A stretch of DNA of 64,000 bases from the NCBI GenBank assembly GCA_018268465.1, contig JAFDWN010000036.1, forward strand, positions 60,735 to 124,734, in the 5' to 3' direction. Made by a program: the position numbers and the translations under genes. The notes below the pieces were generated by a model that saw only the letters and a list, made by a program, of their open reading frames with translations, did not search any database and had not been told where the DNA came from. The DNA comes from Actinomycetota bacterium. Lineage in GTDB: Bacteria; Actinomycetota; Actinomycetes; Mycobacteriales; Mycobacteriaceae. Shown piece by piece: positions 53,241 through 60,924 of this stretch (positions are counted from its first letter, which is position 1; each line of letters begins with the position of its first letter).

Positions 53241-54034
53241 CCGGGCGTGCGGGCACGTCGGCACCGGTCGGGCAACTCACCCGCGGCACCACCGGGCACA
53301 ACCGGCTGCGCCGCAGCGACCGTTGGCTGGTCCACACCTCCCGGGTGCGCACGGCGTTGCAGGCGGCCGCTGATCCGCTCGTCGTCGATCTGGGTTTCGG
53401 CGCGCTACCGGTGACCACGCTGGAACTCGCGGCCCGACTTCAGACGGTGCGGGCCGACGTCCGGGTGGTCGGTCTGGAGATTCATCCCGATCGGGTCCGC
53501 ACCGCCCGCGCCGCCACCACCGAGGTCGAGTTCGCGGTGGGCGGTTTCGAGCTGGCGGGACTGCGGCCGGTGCTGGTGCGGGCGTTCAACGTGCTGCGGC
53601 AGTACCCCATCGAGGCGGTGGCGGGGGCGTGGGAGTTGGTGCGGCGGCAGCTGGCGCCGGGCGGACTGCTTGTCGACGGCACCTGCGACGAGTTGGGCCG
53701 CCGGTGTGCGTGGGTGCTGCTCGACACCGCCGGCCCGGTCAGCCTGACTCTGGCGTGCGACCCGTTCGCGGTGGAACGCCCGTCGGATCTGGCCGAACGG
53801 CTGCCGAAGGTGCTGATCCACCACAACGTCGAAGGCCAGCCGGTCCACACCCTGCTCGCCGCCGCGGACCGGGCGTGGGCCAGTTCCGCCGGACACGGCG
53901 TGTACGGGCCGCGGGTGCGCTGGCGGGCGATGCTGGACATGCTGCGCCACGAGGGCTACCCGGTCGCGCCACCCCGCCGCAGGATGCGCGACGGGGTGCT
54001 CACCGTCCCGTGGGCGCTGGTGGCCCCGACCTGA
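53219..54034 (+). CDS. SAM-dependent methyltransferase-fold protein
   Basis: About 271 residues. The SAM-binding motif is DPLVVDLGFGALPVTTLELAARL, followed by VVGLEIHPDRV and a post-motif LVDGTCDELGRRCAWVLL. It looks like a small class I methyltransferase acting on an unknown substrate. The start is uncertain: GTG 53219 overlaps the DUF2505 gene by 22 bp, while CTG 53237 in a CTGA stop-start overlap is also possible. It ends 19 bp before a strong hairpin. Confidence 0.75.
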   Translation: MDHGKRLTGRAGTSAPVGQLTRGTTGHNRLRRSDRWLVHTSRVRTALQAAADPLVVDLGFGALPVTTLELAARLQTVRADVRVVGLEIHPDRVRTARAATTEVEFAVGGFELAGLRPVLVRAFNVLRQYPIEAVAGAWELVRRQLAPGGLLVDGTCDELGRRCAWVLLDTAGPVSLTLACDPFAVERPSDLAERLPKVLIHHNVEGQPVHTLLAAADRAWASSAGHGVYGPRVRWRAMLDMLRHEGYPVAPPRRRMRDGVLTVPWALVAPT

Positions 54035-54052
54035 CGCGCGGCCCCACCGGCA

Positions 54053-54090
54053 TTTCGGCAGGGCTCGTGGCGAGTAGCACCCTGCTGAAA
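54053..54090. terminator. Strong bidirectional hairpin terminator
   Basis: TTTCGGCAGGG (54053-54063) pairs with CCCTGCTGAAA (54080-54090) over 11 bp with one G-U, with an inner CTCG/CGAG pair. T-rich and A-rich ends give U-tracts in both directions. It lies between the convergent methyltransferase and symporter genes. Confidence 0.8.
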
Positions 54091-54114
54091 AGCCAGTGTC
54101 AGCCGATGGGAGGG

Positions 54115-55659
54115 TTACACCGGATCGGGTTCGGGCCTGCGGGCCAGCACCAGGTCGTCGTGCTCGATGGCCTCGGCGGTCTCGTCCAGCGCATCGTCGA
54201 CGTCCTGCGCCACCTGGATGTCGAGGCCGCGGATGTGCGCCGGCGGGGTTGCGAGCGACACCGCGACGTAGGTGGCGAGCCCGGCCGCGAAGGCGATGAA
54301 CGTCGGCCAGCCGTCGAAGGAGGGCCCGATCAGCCCGTTCTCGATGTAGAGGATGGTGTTCTCCACCCCGAACATCGTCGGCGTCAGGACGAACAGCCCG
54401 ATTCGCACCACGAAGCCGACGACCATCGCGGCGATGGCGGCTTTCGTCGTGCCCCGGCGCCACACCAGACCCAGCACGAACGGCACGACGAGGCAGGCCA
54501 GCATCAGGTCGAAGGCGAGGGTGAGCAGGATGCCGGTCTGCTTGACGTAGATGGCGAACACGATCGAGAACAGCGTCATGGGCACCATCGCGATGCGGGT
54601 GGCGCGCAGCAACGGGTCGGCCTGGCCGGGCACATGCACCCGCCGCACCCCGCCGAGGTTGCGCACGCACACGTTGGAGATGGCGAGGATGGCGCCGTTC
54701 GCGGTGCTCATCGACGCGCCGACGAGGCCGCACAGCACGAGCACCGTCAGGCCGATCGGTGCGTAATGGTCGAGCAGCACGAACAGCACCGGCCCGTCGA
54801 GCTCTTCGGGCAGGAACGAATGCGCGGCCAGCACCACCAGGCCGAACGGCACGCAGATCAGCGCGGTGCCGGTGGCCGCGGAGAAGCAGGCCTTGCGGGC
54901 GGCTTCGGGGTTCTTCGCGGCGAACACCCGCTGCATGAAGTCGATCGCGACGATGTCGCCGATGCCGAGCGCGATGAGCGTCGCCCAGTTGATGACGGCA
55001 CCCTGCGCGGGATCCGTCAGCTGCCCGAGGGCGAACGGGCCGGTGCCTTCGGCGATGTTGATGCCGTGGGTGGAGGACATCCAGATGAACAGGCCGACGG
55101 CCCCGACAAGGATCAGCGCCATCTGGATGATCGCGGTGTACGCGTCGGCGATGAGTCCGCCGGTTCCGGTGTAGGCGACCGCGATCGCCGCGATGAGGAC
55201 CACGCCGAGCCAGTAGGGCATGCCGAGGAAGTAGTTGAACAGGAAGCCGCCCGCGACCAGGTTCCCGGCGACGAGCATGCAGAACGCGACGGCGAGCAGC
55301 ACGGAGGCGCCGACCTCGACCGATCGGCCGAACCGCAGCCGGTAGTAGTCGGGGAACGACGTCAGACCCATCCGGTTCATGGGTTTGGCGAAGAAGATGC
55401 CGGTGATGGTCAGGCACAGGGCCAGGCCCAGCGGCAGGCAGGCGCCCGCCCAGAAGCCGAATTCGAAGGCGAGATCGGTGTTGCCCAGGGTCGCGTTGGT
55501 GTCGACCGACGCCCCCATCAGGGCACCGCCCACCAGCCAGAAGGGCAGCATGCGGCCGCCGACGAGGAAGTTCGAACTGTCTCCCTCGATCTTCTTGGAT
55601 ACGTAGAAACCGACGAGGACGACCACGGCAATGCTGATGCCGACGCCGAGAAGGATCAT
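54115..55659 (-). CDS. Sodium:solute symporter (likely guanidine-linked)
   Basis: A 514-residue SSS-family transporter (SLC5-like) with about 13 hydrophobic helices, starting MILLGVGISIAVVVLVGFYVSK. Family cues include GGRMLPFWLVGGALMGASVDTNATLGN, GFWAGACLPLGLALC and GASMSTANGAILAISNV. ATG 55659 with AGGAG seven bases upstream. Sequence alone would suggest a urea, proline or monocarboxylate carrier, but the guanidine-I riboswitch in its leader argues for import of guanidine or a related cation. It is divergent from the ureohydrolase gene. Confidence 0.88.
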   Translation of the reverse strand: MILLGVGISIAVVVLVGFYVSKKIEGDSSNFLVGGRMLPFWLVGGALMGASVDTNATLGNTDLAFEFGFWAGACLPLGLALCLTITGIFFAKPMNRMGLTSFPDYYRLRFGRSVEVGASVLLAVAFCMLVAGNLVAGGFLFNYFLGMPYWLGVVLIAAIAVAYTGTGGLIADAYTAIIQMALILVGAVGLFIWMSSTHGINIAEGTGPFALGQLTDPAQGAVINWATLIALGIGDIVAIDFMQRVFAAKNPEAARKACFSAATGTALICVPFGLVVLAAHSFLPEELDGPVLFVLLDHYAPIGLTVLVLCGLVGASMSTANGAILAISNVCVRNLGGVRRVHVPGQADPLLRATRIAMVPMTLFSIVFAIYVKQTGILLTLAFDLMLACLVVPFVLGLVWRRGTTKAAIAAMVVGFVVRIGLFVLTPTMFGVENTILYIENGLIGPSFDGWPTFIAFAAGLATYVAVSLATPPAHIRGLDIQVAQDVDDALDETAEAIEHDDLVLARRPEPDPV

Positions 55660-55679
55660 GCGGAGCTCCTGTGATGCGC

Positions 55680-55798
55680 TGGAGTCTCCCGGGCTTTTCT
55701 CCCGCCGTGGAACGGTCATGCATCGGTGCCGGCCGTCTGCGTCTCTCGGACCAGACCCGGCGATCGACAACCACCGCCGGCGGAACCCTAGACGCGCC
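55680..55798 (-). ncRNA. Guanidine-I (ykkC) riboswitch in the symporter leader
   Basis: Read on the minus strand, the hallmark ykkC blocks occur in order and spacing: CTAGGGTTCCG (55791-55781), CTGGTCCGAGAG (ending 55743) and ACGGCGGGA then AAAAGCCCGGGAGA (55708 to 55685). These match the consensus I know for the guanidine-I aptamer. The 3' end is about 14 nt from the symporter Shine-Dalgarno AGGAG (55670-55666), so control is probably at translation. Members of this class sense free guanidine. Confidence 0.9.
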
Positions 55799-55944
55799 CC
55801 ACACGTGAATGTGAGTCGTCATCATGAAAGACCCGACCCGTTACGCCGAGGGGCGCGCACTGTTAACGGATCGTTTCCATCAGCGCTGGACAGGGATTCG
55901 GGGCCGTGCCAACAATGACCGCAGGGACCGGGCGACCCGGCCCC
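55799..55944. other. Central part of the 340-bp divergent regulatory region
   Basis: No gene was seen. It must contain the minus-strand promoter of the symporter and the plus-strand promoter of the ureohydrolase. Short features include TGTTAACG near 55861 and a GC-rich stretch before 55945. No assured -10/-35 pair could be fixed by eye. Confidence 0.5.
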
Positions 55945-55986
55945 CCGGACGAGGTGCGTCGTACCCGGTCAGCGACAAGACGGCGC
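55945..55986 (+). ncRNA. Guanidine-III (ykkC-III) riboswitch in the ureohydrolase leader
   Basis: CCGGACGAGGTGCG (55945-55958), TACCCGGTCAG (55962-55972) and ACAAGACGGCGC (55975-55986) match the guanidine-III aptamer of Thermobifida as I remember it, with one substitution and one inserted base. The pseudoknot forms on paper: CCGG 55945-55948 with CCGG 55965-55968, and GCGTCGT 55956-55962 with ACGGCGC 55980-55986 (one G-U). The SD TGAGGAG (55988-55994) follows at once, so the switch likely controls translation from GTG 56000. Confidence 0.9.
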
Positions 55987-55999
55987 GTGAGGAGCGCTC

Positions 56000-57175
56000 G
56001 TGTCCCCCGACCAACCCGGCCGGCCCGACCCCGCACTGCCCAACGCCGAGGGCGCGTGGGCGCAGCAGGCCGAGGCCGAACTCTCCGATTACCGCGAACG
56101 CGAGGAGATCGAACGCTCGCTGACCTACGGGTTGCAGGCCGCCCCGACCATCAACGACCGCACCATCTCGACGTTCGTCCGCGGTGAGAAGCCTCATTTC
56201 GCCGGTGAGCGCGGCACGTTCCTGAAATGCCCGTTCGTCGAGGATGTCAACGAGGTCGACGACGCCGAGGTGGCGATCTTCGGGGTACCGCTCGATGCCG
56301 GAGCCACCTACCGCCCGGGCACCCGCTTCGGGCCGCAGGGCATCCGCCGGTCCACCAATCTGTTCGGCACCTACAACTACGAGTCCGGCGTCGATCTGCG
56401 CGAACAGCTCAACATGGTCGACATCGGTGACGTGTTCACGATCCCGGGCAATCTGGAGAAGTCCTTCGATCAGATCAGCCAGGCCATGGCGCACGTCGTG
56501 CAGAAGGGTGTGGTGCCGGTGATCCTCGGCGGCGACCACTCGATCGGCTTCCCGACGATCCGCGGGATGGCGCCCTACCTGGACGGCAACGTCGGCATCA
56601 TCCACTTCGACCGCCACGTCGACACCCAGGAGACCGACCTCGACGAGCGGATGCACACCACCCCGTGGTTCCACGCCACGAACATCAAGAACGCGCCGGC
56701 GACCAACCTGGTGCAGATCGGCATCGGCGGCTGGCAGAGCCCCCGCGCGGGGGTGAAGGTGGGCCGCGAACGCAAGTCCACGGTGATCACCGTCGGTGAC
56801 GTGGAGCGGGTCGGCGTCGAGAAGATAGCCGAGATGGCCCTGGAAATCGCCTGGAAGGACGCCAAGGCGGTGTACCTGTCGTTCGACATCGACGTCATCG
56901 ACGCCGGTTTCGTACCCGGCACCGGATGGCCCGAACCCGGCGGCCTGCTCCCCCGCGAGGCACTGAACCTGGTCAAGATGGTCTCCGCGCCCGGCCTGGC
57001 CGGCATCGAGGTCGTCGAATGCTCACCGCCCTACGACTGGGCGGAGCAGACCGCGCTGCTGAGTTCGCGGGTGATCCTGGACAGCCTGGCCGCCCAGGTG
57101 CGGTCCGGCAAGCTCGGGAACAAGGCCGCGTCGCTGAAACGTCATGCGTGGGGGCCCGCACCGACCCAGGGTTAG
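56000..57175 (+). CDS. Ureohydrolase, agmatinase family; probable guanidine hydrolase
   Basis: A 391-residue binuclear metal ureohydrolase. Metal ligands: GGDHSIG (about 177), IIHFDRHVDT (about 203) and LSFDIDVID (about 294). HFDRHVD differs from the HFDAHxD of typical agmatinase, and an N-terminal extension of about 60 residues precedes the usual start. Both traits, plus DERMHTTPWFHATN, recall the nickel-dependent guanidine hydrolase group. Start GTG 56000, with TGAGGAG and the guanidine-III riboswitch directly upstream. Expected reaction: guanidine to urea and ammonia. Agmatinase or guanidinobutyrase remain alternatives. Confidence 0.88.
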   Translation: MSPDQPGRPDPALPNAEGAWAQQAEAELSDYREREEIERSLTYGLQAAPTINDRTISTFVRGEKPHFAGERGTFLKCPFVEDVNEVDDAEVAIFGVPLDAGATYRPGTRFGPQGIRRSTNLFGTYNYESGVDLREQLNMVDIGDVFTIPGNLEKSFDQISQAMAHVVQKGVVPVILGGDHSIGFPTIRGMAPYLDGNVGIIHFDRHVDTQETDLDERMHTTPWFHATNIKNAPATNLVQIGIGGWQSPRAGVKVGRERKSTVITVGDVERVGVEKIAEMALEIAWKDAKAVYLSFDIDVIDAGFVPGTGWPEPGGLLPREALNLVKMVSAPGLAGIEVVECSPPYDWAEQTALLSSRVILDSLAAQVRSGKLGNKAASLKRHAWGPAPTQG

Positions 57176-57184
57176 TCTGGGCCC

Positions 57185-58012
57185 ATGCGGATCGCGCTGG
57201 CGCAGATCGTTTCCGGAACCGACCCCGCGGCCAATCTGGACCTGGTCGAGGAGTACACGCGCCGGGCCGCGGACGCCGGCGCCGCACTGGTGGCGTTCCC
57301 CGAAGCGACCATGTGTCGCTTCGGGGTGCCGCTGGGTCCCGTCGCCGAACCGCTCGACGGCCGGTGGGCGTCGGGCGTGCGGTCGATCGCCGCGCAGACC
57401 GGCGTGGTGGTCGTCGCGGGCATGTTCGTGCCAAGCGGTCCGGACGATCCCGCCGGACGTGTGTACAACACCCTGATCGCCGCCGGGCCGGGCGTGGACA
57501 CCCACTATCACAAGATCCACCTTTACGACGCCTACGGATTCACCGAATCTCGCACCGTCGCACCGGGTTTCGAGCCCGTCATCATCGACGTGGGTGGTGT
57601 GGAGGTGGGTTTGACCACCTGTTACGACATTCGGTTCCCGGAGTTGTACGTCGAGTTGGCCCGCCGCGGGGCAGCCGTGATCACCGTGCACGCGTCGTGG
57701 GGTTCGGGCCCGGGCAAACTGGAGCAGTGGACGCTGCTGGCCCGGGCCCGCGCCCTGGACACCACGGGATTCATCGCGGCGGTCGATCAGGGCTATCCGG
57801 GCGACGAGGTCGCCGCCAGCGGACCGACGGGGGTGGGCGGCAGTCTGGTCGCCACGCCCACCGGCGGGGTGCTCAGCGCCGCCGGTGACGATCCGCAGCT
57901 CCTCGTCGCCGATATCGACCTCGACGCCGCGAAACGCGCCAGGGACACCATCGCGGTGCTGCACAACCGCTCCGGGTTCGCCCGCGTCGGTAAGGCAGAA
58001 TCGCGGGCGTGA
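57185..58012 (+). CDS. Carbon-nitrogen hydrolase / nitrilase superfamily amidase (Rv0480c-like)
   Basis: A 275-residue nitrilase-fold amidase. The catalytic triad is visible: Glu in LVAFPEATMC, Lys in HYHKIHLYDAYGF and Cys in GLTTCYDIRFPEL. It resembles omega-amidase / Nit proteins that repair or recycle deaminated glutamine, glutathione or related amides. It starts 9 bp after the ureohydrolase stop, so it is probably co-transcribed, and ends with a GTGA overlap to the next gene. The core position corresponds to Rv0480c; the cassette upstream is an insertion relative to M. tuberculosis. Confidence 0.9.
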   Translation: MRIALAQIVSGTDPAANLDLVEEYTRRAADAGAALVAFPEATMCRFGVPLGPVAEPLDGRWASGVRSIAAQTGVVVVAGMFVPSGPDDPAGRVYNTLIAAGPGVDTHYHKIHLYDAYGFTESRTVAPGFEPVIIDVGGVEVGLTTCYDIRFPELYVELARRGAAVITVHASWGSGPGKLEQWTLLARARALDTTGFIAAVDQGYPGDEVAASGPTGVGGSLVATPTGGVLSAAGDDPQLLVADIDLDAAKRARDTIAVLHNRSGFARVGKAESRA

Positions 58013-58887
58013 CCGATCCCTGGGCCCGTCCGGCTGACCACGCTTCATCCGCAGCCCCGCCCGCCCAACCCCAGCACCAATACCCACCGGGCTACCCCGC
58101 GCAGCCGTCCGGTCAACCGCCGACGAAGGGCTCGTCACTGCCGGTGAAGATCAAGAACCTGTTCCGCGATCCGCTCTCGATCGTCCTGGTCGTCGTCATC
58201 GTGCTCGCCCTGACGGCGGCGGGTCTGCTGGCCGGGGAGCTCTATGCGCGCAATCGCGCCGACGACATCGTCGCCAGGGTCGTCGAATGCGTGGTGCAGG
58301 ACCAGGCCTCGGCGTCGTTCGGCGCGCTGCCGCCGTTCCTGCTGCAGCATATGACCGGGCACTACACCAACATCCACATCGAGTCGGCAGGCAATCAGGT
58401 GCGGCAGGCCAAGGGTATGAAGGTCAACCTCACGATCAACGACGTCCGCCTGGAGGACACCGCCGACGCCAGCGGCACGGTGGGGTCGATCACCGCCGAC
58501 ATCACCTGGTCGGCCGACGGCATCAAGCAGACGCTGCAGAACTCGATCCCGCTGGTCGGTAGCTTCGTCACGGGTGTGACCACCAACCCGTCGGACGGCA
58601 CCATCGAATTGCAGGGTGCGCTGGGCAGCATCACCGCCAAACCCGCGGTCGTCGACAACGGCATCGACCTGGAGGTCACCAACCTCAGCGGCCTCGGTTT
58701 CACCCTGCCGCGCGAGGTCGTGCAGCCGGCGCTGGACACGTTCAGCGCGCAGCTGACGAAGAACTATCCGATGGGTATCCACGCCGACAGCGTGCAGGTC
58801 ACCGACAGCGGTGTGATCAGCCGGTTCTCCACGCAGAATGCGTCGATCCCGAAGAGCAACGACGACCCCTGCTTCGCGGGGCTCTGA
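58009..58887 (+). CDS. DUF2993 membrane-anchored protein (Rv0479c-like)
   Basis: A 292-residue protein. A Pro/Gln-rich cytoplasmic N-terminus of about 45 residues leads to one transmembrane helix (PLSIVLVVVIVLALTAAGLLAGELY) and an external LmeA-like DUF2993 domain (for example HYTNIHIESAGNQVRQAKGMKVNLTINDVRLED) thought to bind membrane lipids. Its GTG overlaps the amidase stop (58009-58012). LmeA-type proteins support mannan and envelope synthesis. It ends at 58887, 3 bp before the convergent gene stop. Confidence 0.85.
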   Translation: MTDPWARPADHASSAAPPAQPQHQYPPGYPAQPSGQPPTKGSSLPVKIKNLFRDPLSIVLVVVIVLALTAAGLLAGELYARNRADDIVARVVECVVQDQASASFGALPPFLLQHMTGHYTNIHIESAGNQVRQAKGMKVNLTINDVRLEDTADASGTVGSITADITWSADGIKQTLQNSIPLVGSFVTGVTTNPSDGTIELQGALGSITAKPAVVDNGIDLEVTNLSGLGFTLPREVVQPALDTFSAQLTKNYPMGIHADSVQVTDSGVISRFSTQNASIPKSNDDPCFAGL

Positions 58888-58890
58888 GGT

Positions 58891-59307
58891 TCAGAACGGT
58901 TCTTCGGTGCCGCCGGGGTTGCAGGCGGCGGCCAGCATGTCGGTGGCGTCGACCTCGGGCCGCCACGGTTCGAGGTTCCAGCTGACCTTGCCGGGCTGGG
59001 CGAATTCGGCGAGTTGCCAGTGGCAGGCGAACTGTTCGTGCATGCCGGGCAGTTCGGCGTCCGGGGAGAGCCGCAGTACCTCGGCCCAGGCCTCGGCGGC
59101 CTGGTCGCCGGTGCGCAGCCGGGCCGCGGCGGCGCGGCCCGCCGCGGTCGGGTAGACGCGCAGGCTGGACAGGTCGCCCCACTTCGCCCATTCGACGTGG
59201 TCGATGTAGGGCGGGCCGGGGACGGGATCGGCGGCCGCGAGGGGCGCGGCGCCCACACATGCGGTGGCCGCGGCCGTCGCGACGGCCGCGGCGAGGATTC
59301 GGCGCAT
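58891..59307 (-). CDS. Secreted DUF2599 protein (Rv0477-like)
   Basis: A 138-residue exported protein with a Sec signal peptide MRRILAAAVATAAATACVGAAPLAAADP, cleaved near AAADP. The mature part has YIDHVEWAKWGDLSSLRVYPTAAGR, typical of DUF2599, and ends with a pair of Cys (HEQFACHWQL and AAACNPGG) that may form a disulfide. ATG 59307. Five bp separate it from the DUF2516 gene. Function unknown; probably acts in the cell wall. Confidence 0.87.
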   Translation of the reverse strand: MRRILAAAVATAAATACVGAAPLAAADPVPGPPYIDHVEWAKWGDLSSLRVYPTAAGRAAAARLRTGDQAAEAWAEVLRLSPDAELPGMHEQFACHWQLAEFAQPGKVSWNLEPWRPEVDATDMLAAACNPGGTEEPF

Positions 59308-59311
59308 CCGG

Positions 59312-59587
59312 CTACCGGGACTTGCCCTGGATTTCGAGGATCTTGGGCCGGACGTCGACGAGGTAGACGCCGGCGGCGACAGCTGCGATGGCGACACCGG
59401 TGATGCCGAGCACCAGCGCGAGTAGCGTGGCGACACCGAGAATCACCAGCCACACCGGCTTCGTCAGCTTGTCGGCGGCGGTGAACGCATCCGGCCGCTG
59501 CATCGCCGCGTGTACGAACGCGTACACCGCGGTGATCAGCACCGCAATCTGCAAAACGAAAAGGACGGTACCCACAACCTGGCTCAC
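59312..59587 (-). CDS. DUF2516 membrane protein (Rv0476-like)
   Basis: A 91-residue protein of the actinobacterial DUF2516 family with two or three hydrophobic helices ([40 protein letters not shown] and [17 protein letters not shown]). GTG 59587. It lies 42 bp after hbhA on the same strand. It is conserved next to hbhA in mycobacteria, which suggests a shared envelope role, but no activity is known. Confidence 0.87.
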   Translation of the reverse strand: MSQVVGTVLFVLQIAVLITAVYAFVHAAMQRPDAFTAADKLTKPVWLVILGVATLLALVLGITGVAIAAVAAGVYLVDVRPKILEIQGKSR

Positions 59588-59629
59588 AGTTAGTAAGCCT
59601 ATGCGGGCACCGTCCCTAGCGTCGAGCGA

Positions 59630-60343
59630 CTACTTCTGGGTGACCTTCTTGGCCGGGGCGGCCTTCTTCACCGGGGCGACCTTCTTGGCCGGGGCCTTGC
59701 GGGCCGGGGCGCGCTTCACCGCGGCGCCGACCTTCTCGGCGGCCTCTTCGACGGCGACCTCGGCATCCAGCGCGGCCTCGTCGACCTTGCCGGGGAGCTC
59801 GACGCCGACCAGCTTGGCGGCGCGCTCACCGACCGCGCGGGTCTGCGCGGCGACGGCACCGAGGGCGTCCTGGGTCAGCTCGACCGCCTGGTCGGTGTAA
59901 CCCTCCACCCGCGAGGCGGCTTCCTCGAGGGCAGGCTGGGTGCGCAGGCGCTCGATGGCGGCCTCGCCGCGTTCGACCAGCTTGGCGTACGTGGCCTGGG
60001 CCTGCTCGGCGTAGCCTTCGGCGACCTTGCGCAGCTCGTCGGCGGTCAGCTTGTCCTGGAGTTCGCCGAACTGCTTGGGCAGGTCCTCCTGCAGCTTGGT
60101 GAATCGGCTGGGGATGTCTTCCTGCAGCTTGGTCAGCCGCTCACGGGTCTCGTCGACGCGCGCGGTCAGCGCGGCACGACGCTCCTCGGCACGGGCGCTG
60201 GCATCGGTGCGGGCCTCTTCGGCACGCTCACGCAGGGTGGCGACGATTTCGTTGACGGTCGCCAGTGCCAGATCGGCGGCGCCGACGGCGGCCAGCAGCG
60301 GGGCCTTCAGGTCGTCAATGGTGGGTTGGGTCTTCTCGGTCAT
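59630..60343 (-). CDS. hbhA: Heparin-binding hemagglutinin HbhA
   Basis: A 237-residue, mostly helical surface protein. A long coiled coil (about residues 10-195, e.g. [19 protein letters not shown] and [17 protein letters not shown]) precedes a Lys/Pro/Ala-rich C-terminus ([18 protein letters not shown]) that binds heparan sulfate and is methylated in pathogens. The tail here is short, as in environmental species. ATG 60343 overlaps the stop of the regulator gene. It has been linked to lipid inclusions and adhesion. Corresponds to Rv0475. Confidence 0.94.
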   Translation of the reverse strand: MTEKTQPTIDDLKAPLLAAVGAADLALATVNEIVATLRERAEEARTDASARAEERRAALTARVDETRERLTKLQEDIPSRFTKLQEDLPKQFGELQDKLTADELRKVAEGYAEQAQATYAKLVERGEAAIERLRTQPALEEAASRVEGYTDQAVELTQDALGAVAAQTRAVGERAAKLVGVELPGKVDEAALDAEVAVEEAAEKVGAAVKRAPARKAPAKKVAPVKKAAPAKKVTQK

Positions 60344-60837
60344 TGCGCACTCCCTTCCTGGAGTTTCTGGGTGTCTTCGGTGTTGTCGTCGGACGTGTCA
60401 AGCGATGGGACGTCGGACGTGGCTAACGACGGGTCGATCTGGAGTTGGTCAGGCGTCTGCTCCTCACTCGGCGCTTCGTTCTGCTGCCGGAACGATGCAT
60501 AGATGTCGAGCAGCACCTGCTTCTGCCGCTCGGTGATCGTGGTGTCGTTGACGATGGCGTCGCGGACCTCGCTGGCCTCGCTGGGTTCGAGAATCCCGGC
60601 GCGGACGTAGAGGACTTCCGCGGACAATCGCAACGCCTTGGCGATCTGGTTGAGCACGTCGGCCGACGGTTTGCGCAGCCCCCGCTCGATCTGGCTGAGG
60701 TAGGGGTTGCTCACACCCGCCTTCTCGGCGAGTTGGCGCACCGAGACCTGCGCGGCTTCGCGCTGGGCGCGGATGAAGCTGCCGATGTCCTGTGCCGCGT
60801 TGTGGACGACCGCGGCGAGGTTCTCGTCTTGTGACAT
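60340..60837 (-). CDS. XRE-family helix-turn-helix regulator (Rv0474-like)
   Basis: A 165-residue regulator. The HTH_3 domain is at residues 20-80 ([39 protein letters not shown]), followed by [11 protein letters not shown], a helical segment [20 protein letters not shown] and an acidic, Ser/Asp-rich tail. Its stop overlaps the hbhA start (60340-60343), so it is in one operon with hbhA and likely autoregulates it. ATG 60837 with AGAGGGGG-type sequence upstream. Corresponds to Rv0474. Confidence 0.9.
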   Translation of the reverse strand: MSQDENLAAVVHNAAQDIGSFIRAQREAAQVSVRQLAEKAGVSNPYLSQIERGLRKPSADVLNQIAKALRLSAEVLYVRAGILEPSEASEVRDAIVNDTTITERQKQVLLDIYASFRQQNEAPSEEQTPDQLQIDPSLATSDVPSLDTSDDNTEDTQKLQEGSAQ

Positions 60838-60924
60838 CTGCAGCCCCCTCTCGGGTTATCCGGTTTGTGCCTGACCCAAGCGTAAGCCGCAGTGCTAACT
60901 ATTGCAAGCACTAGTTAGCGCAGG

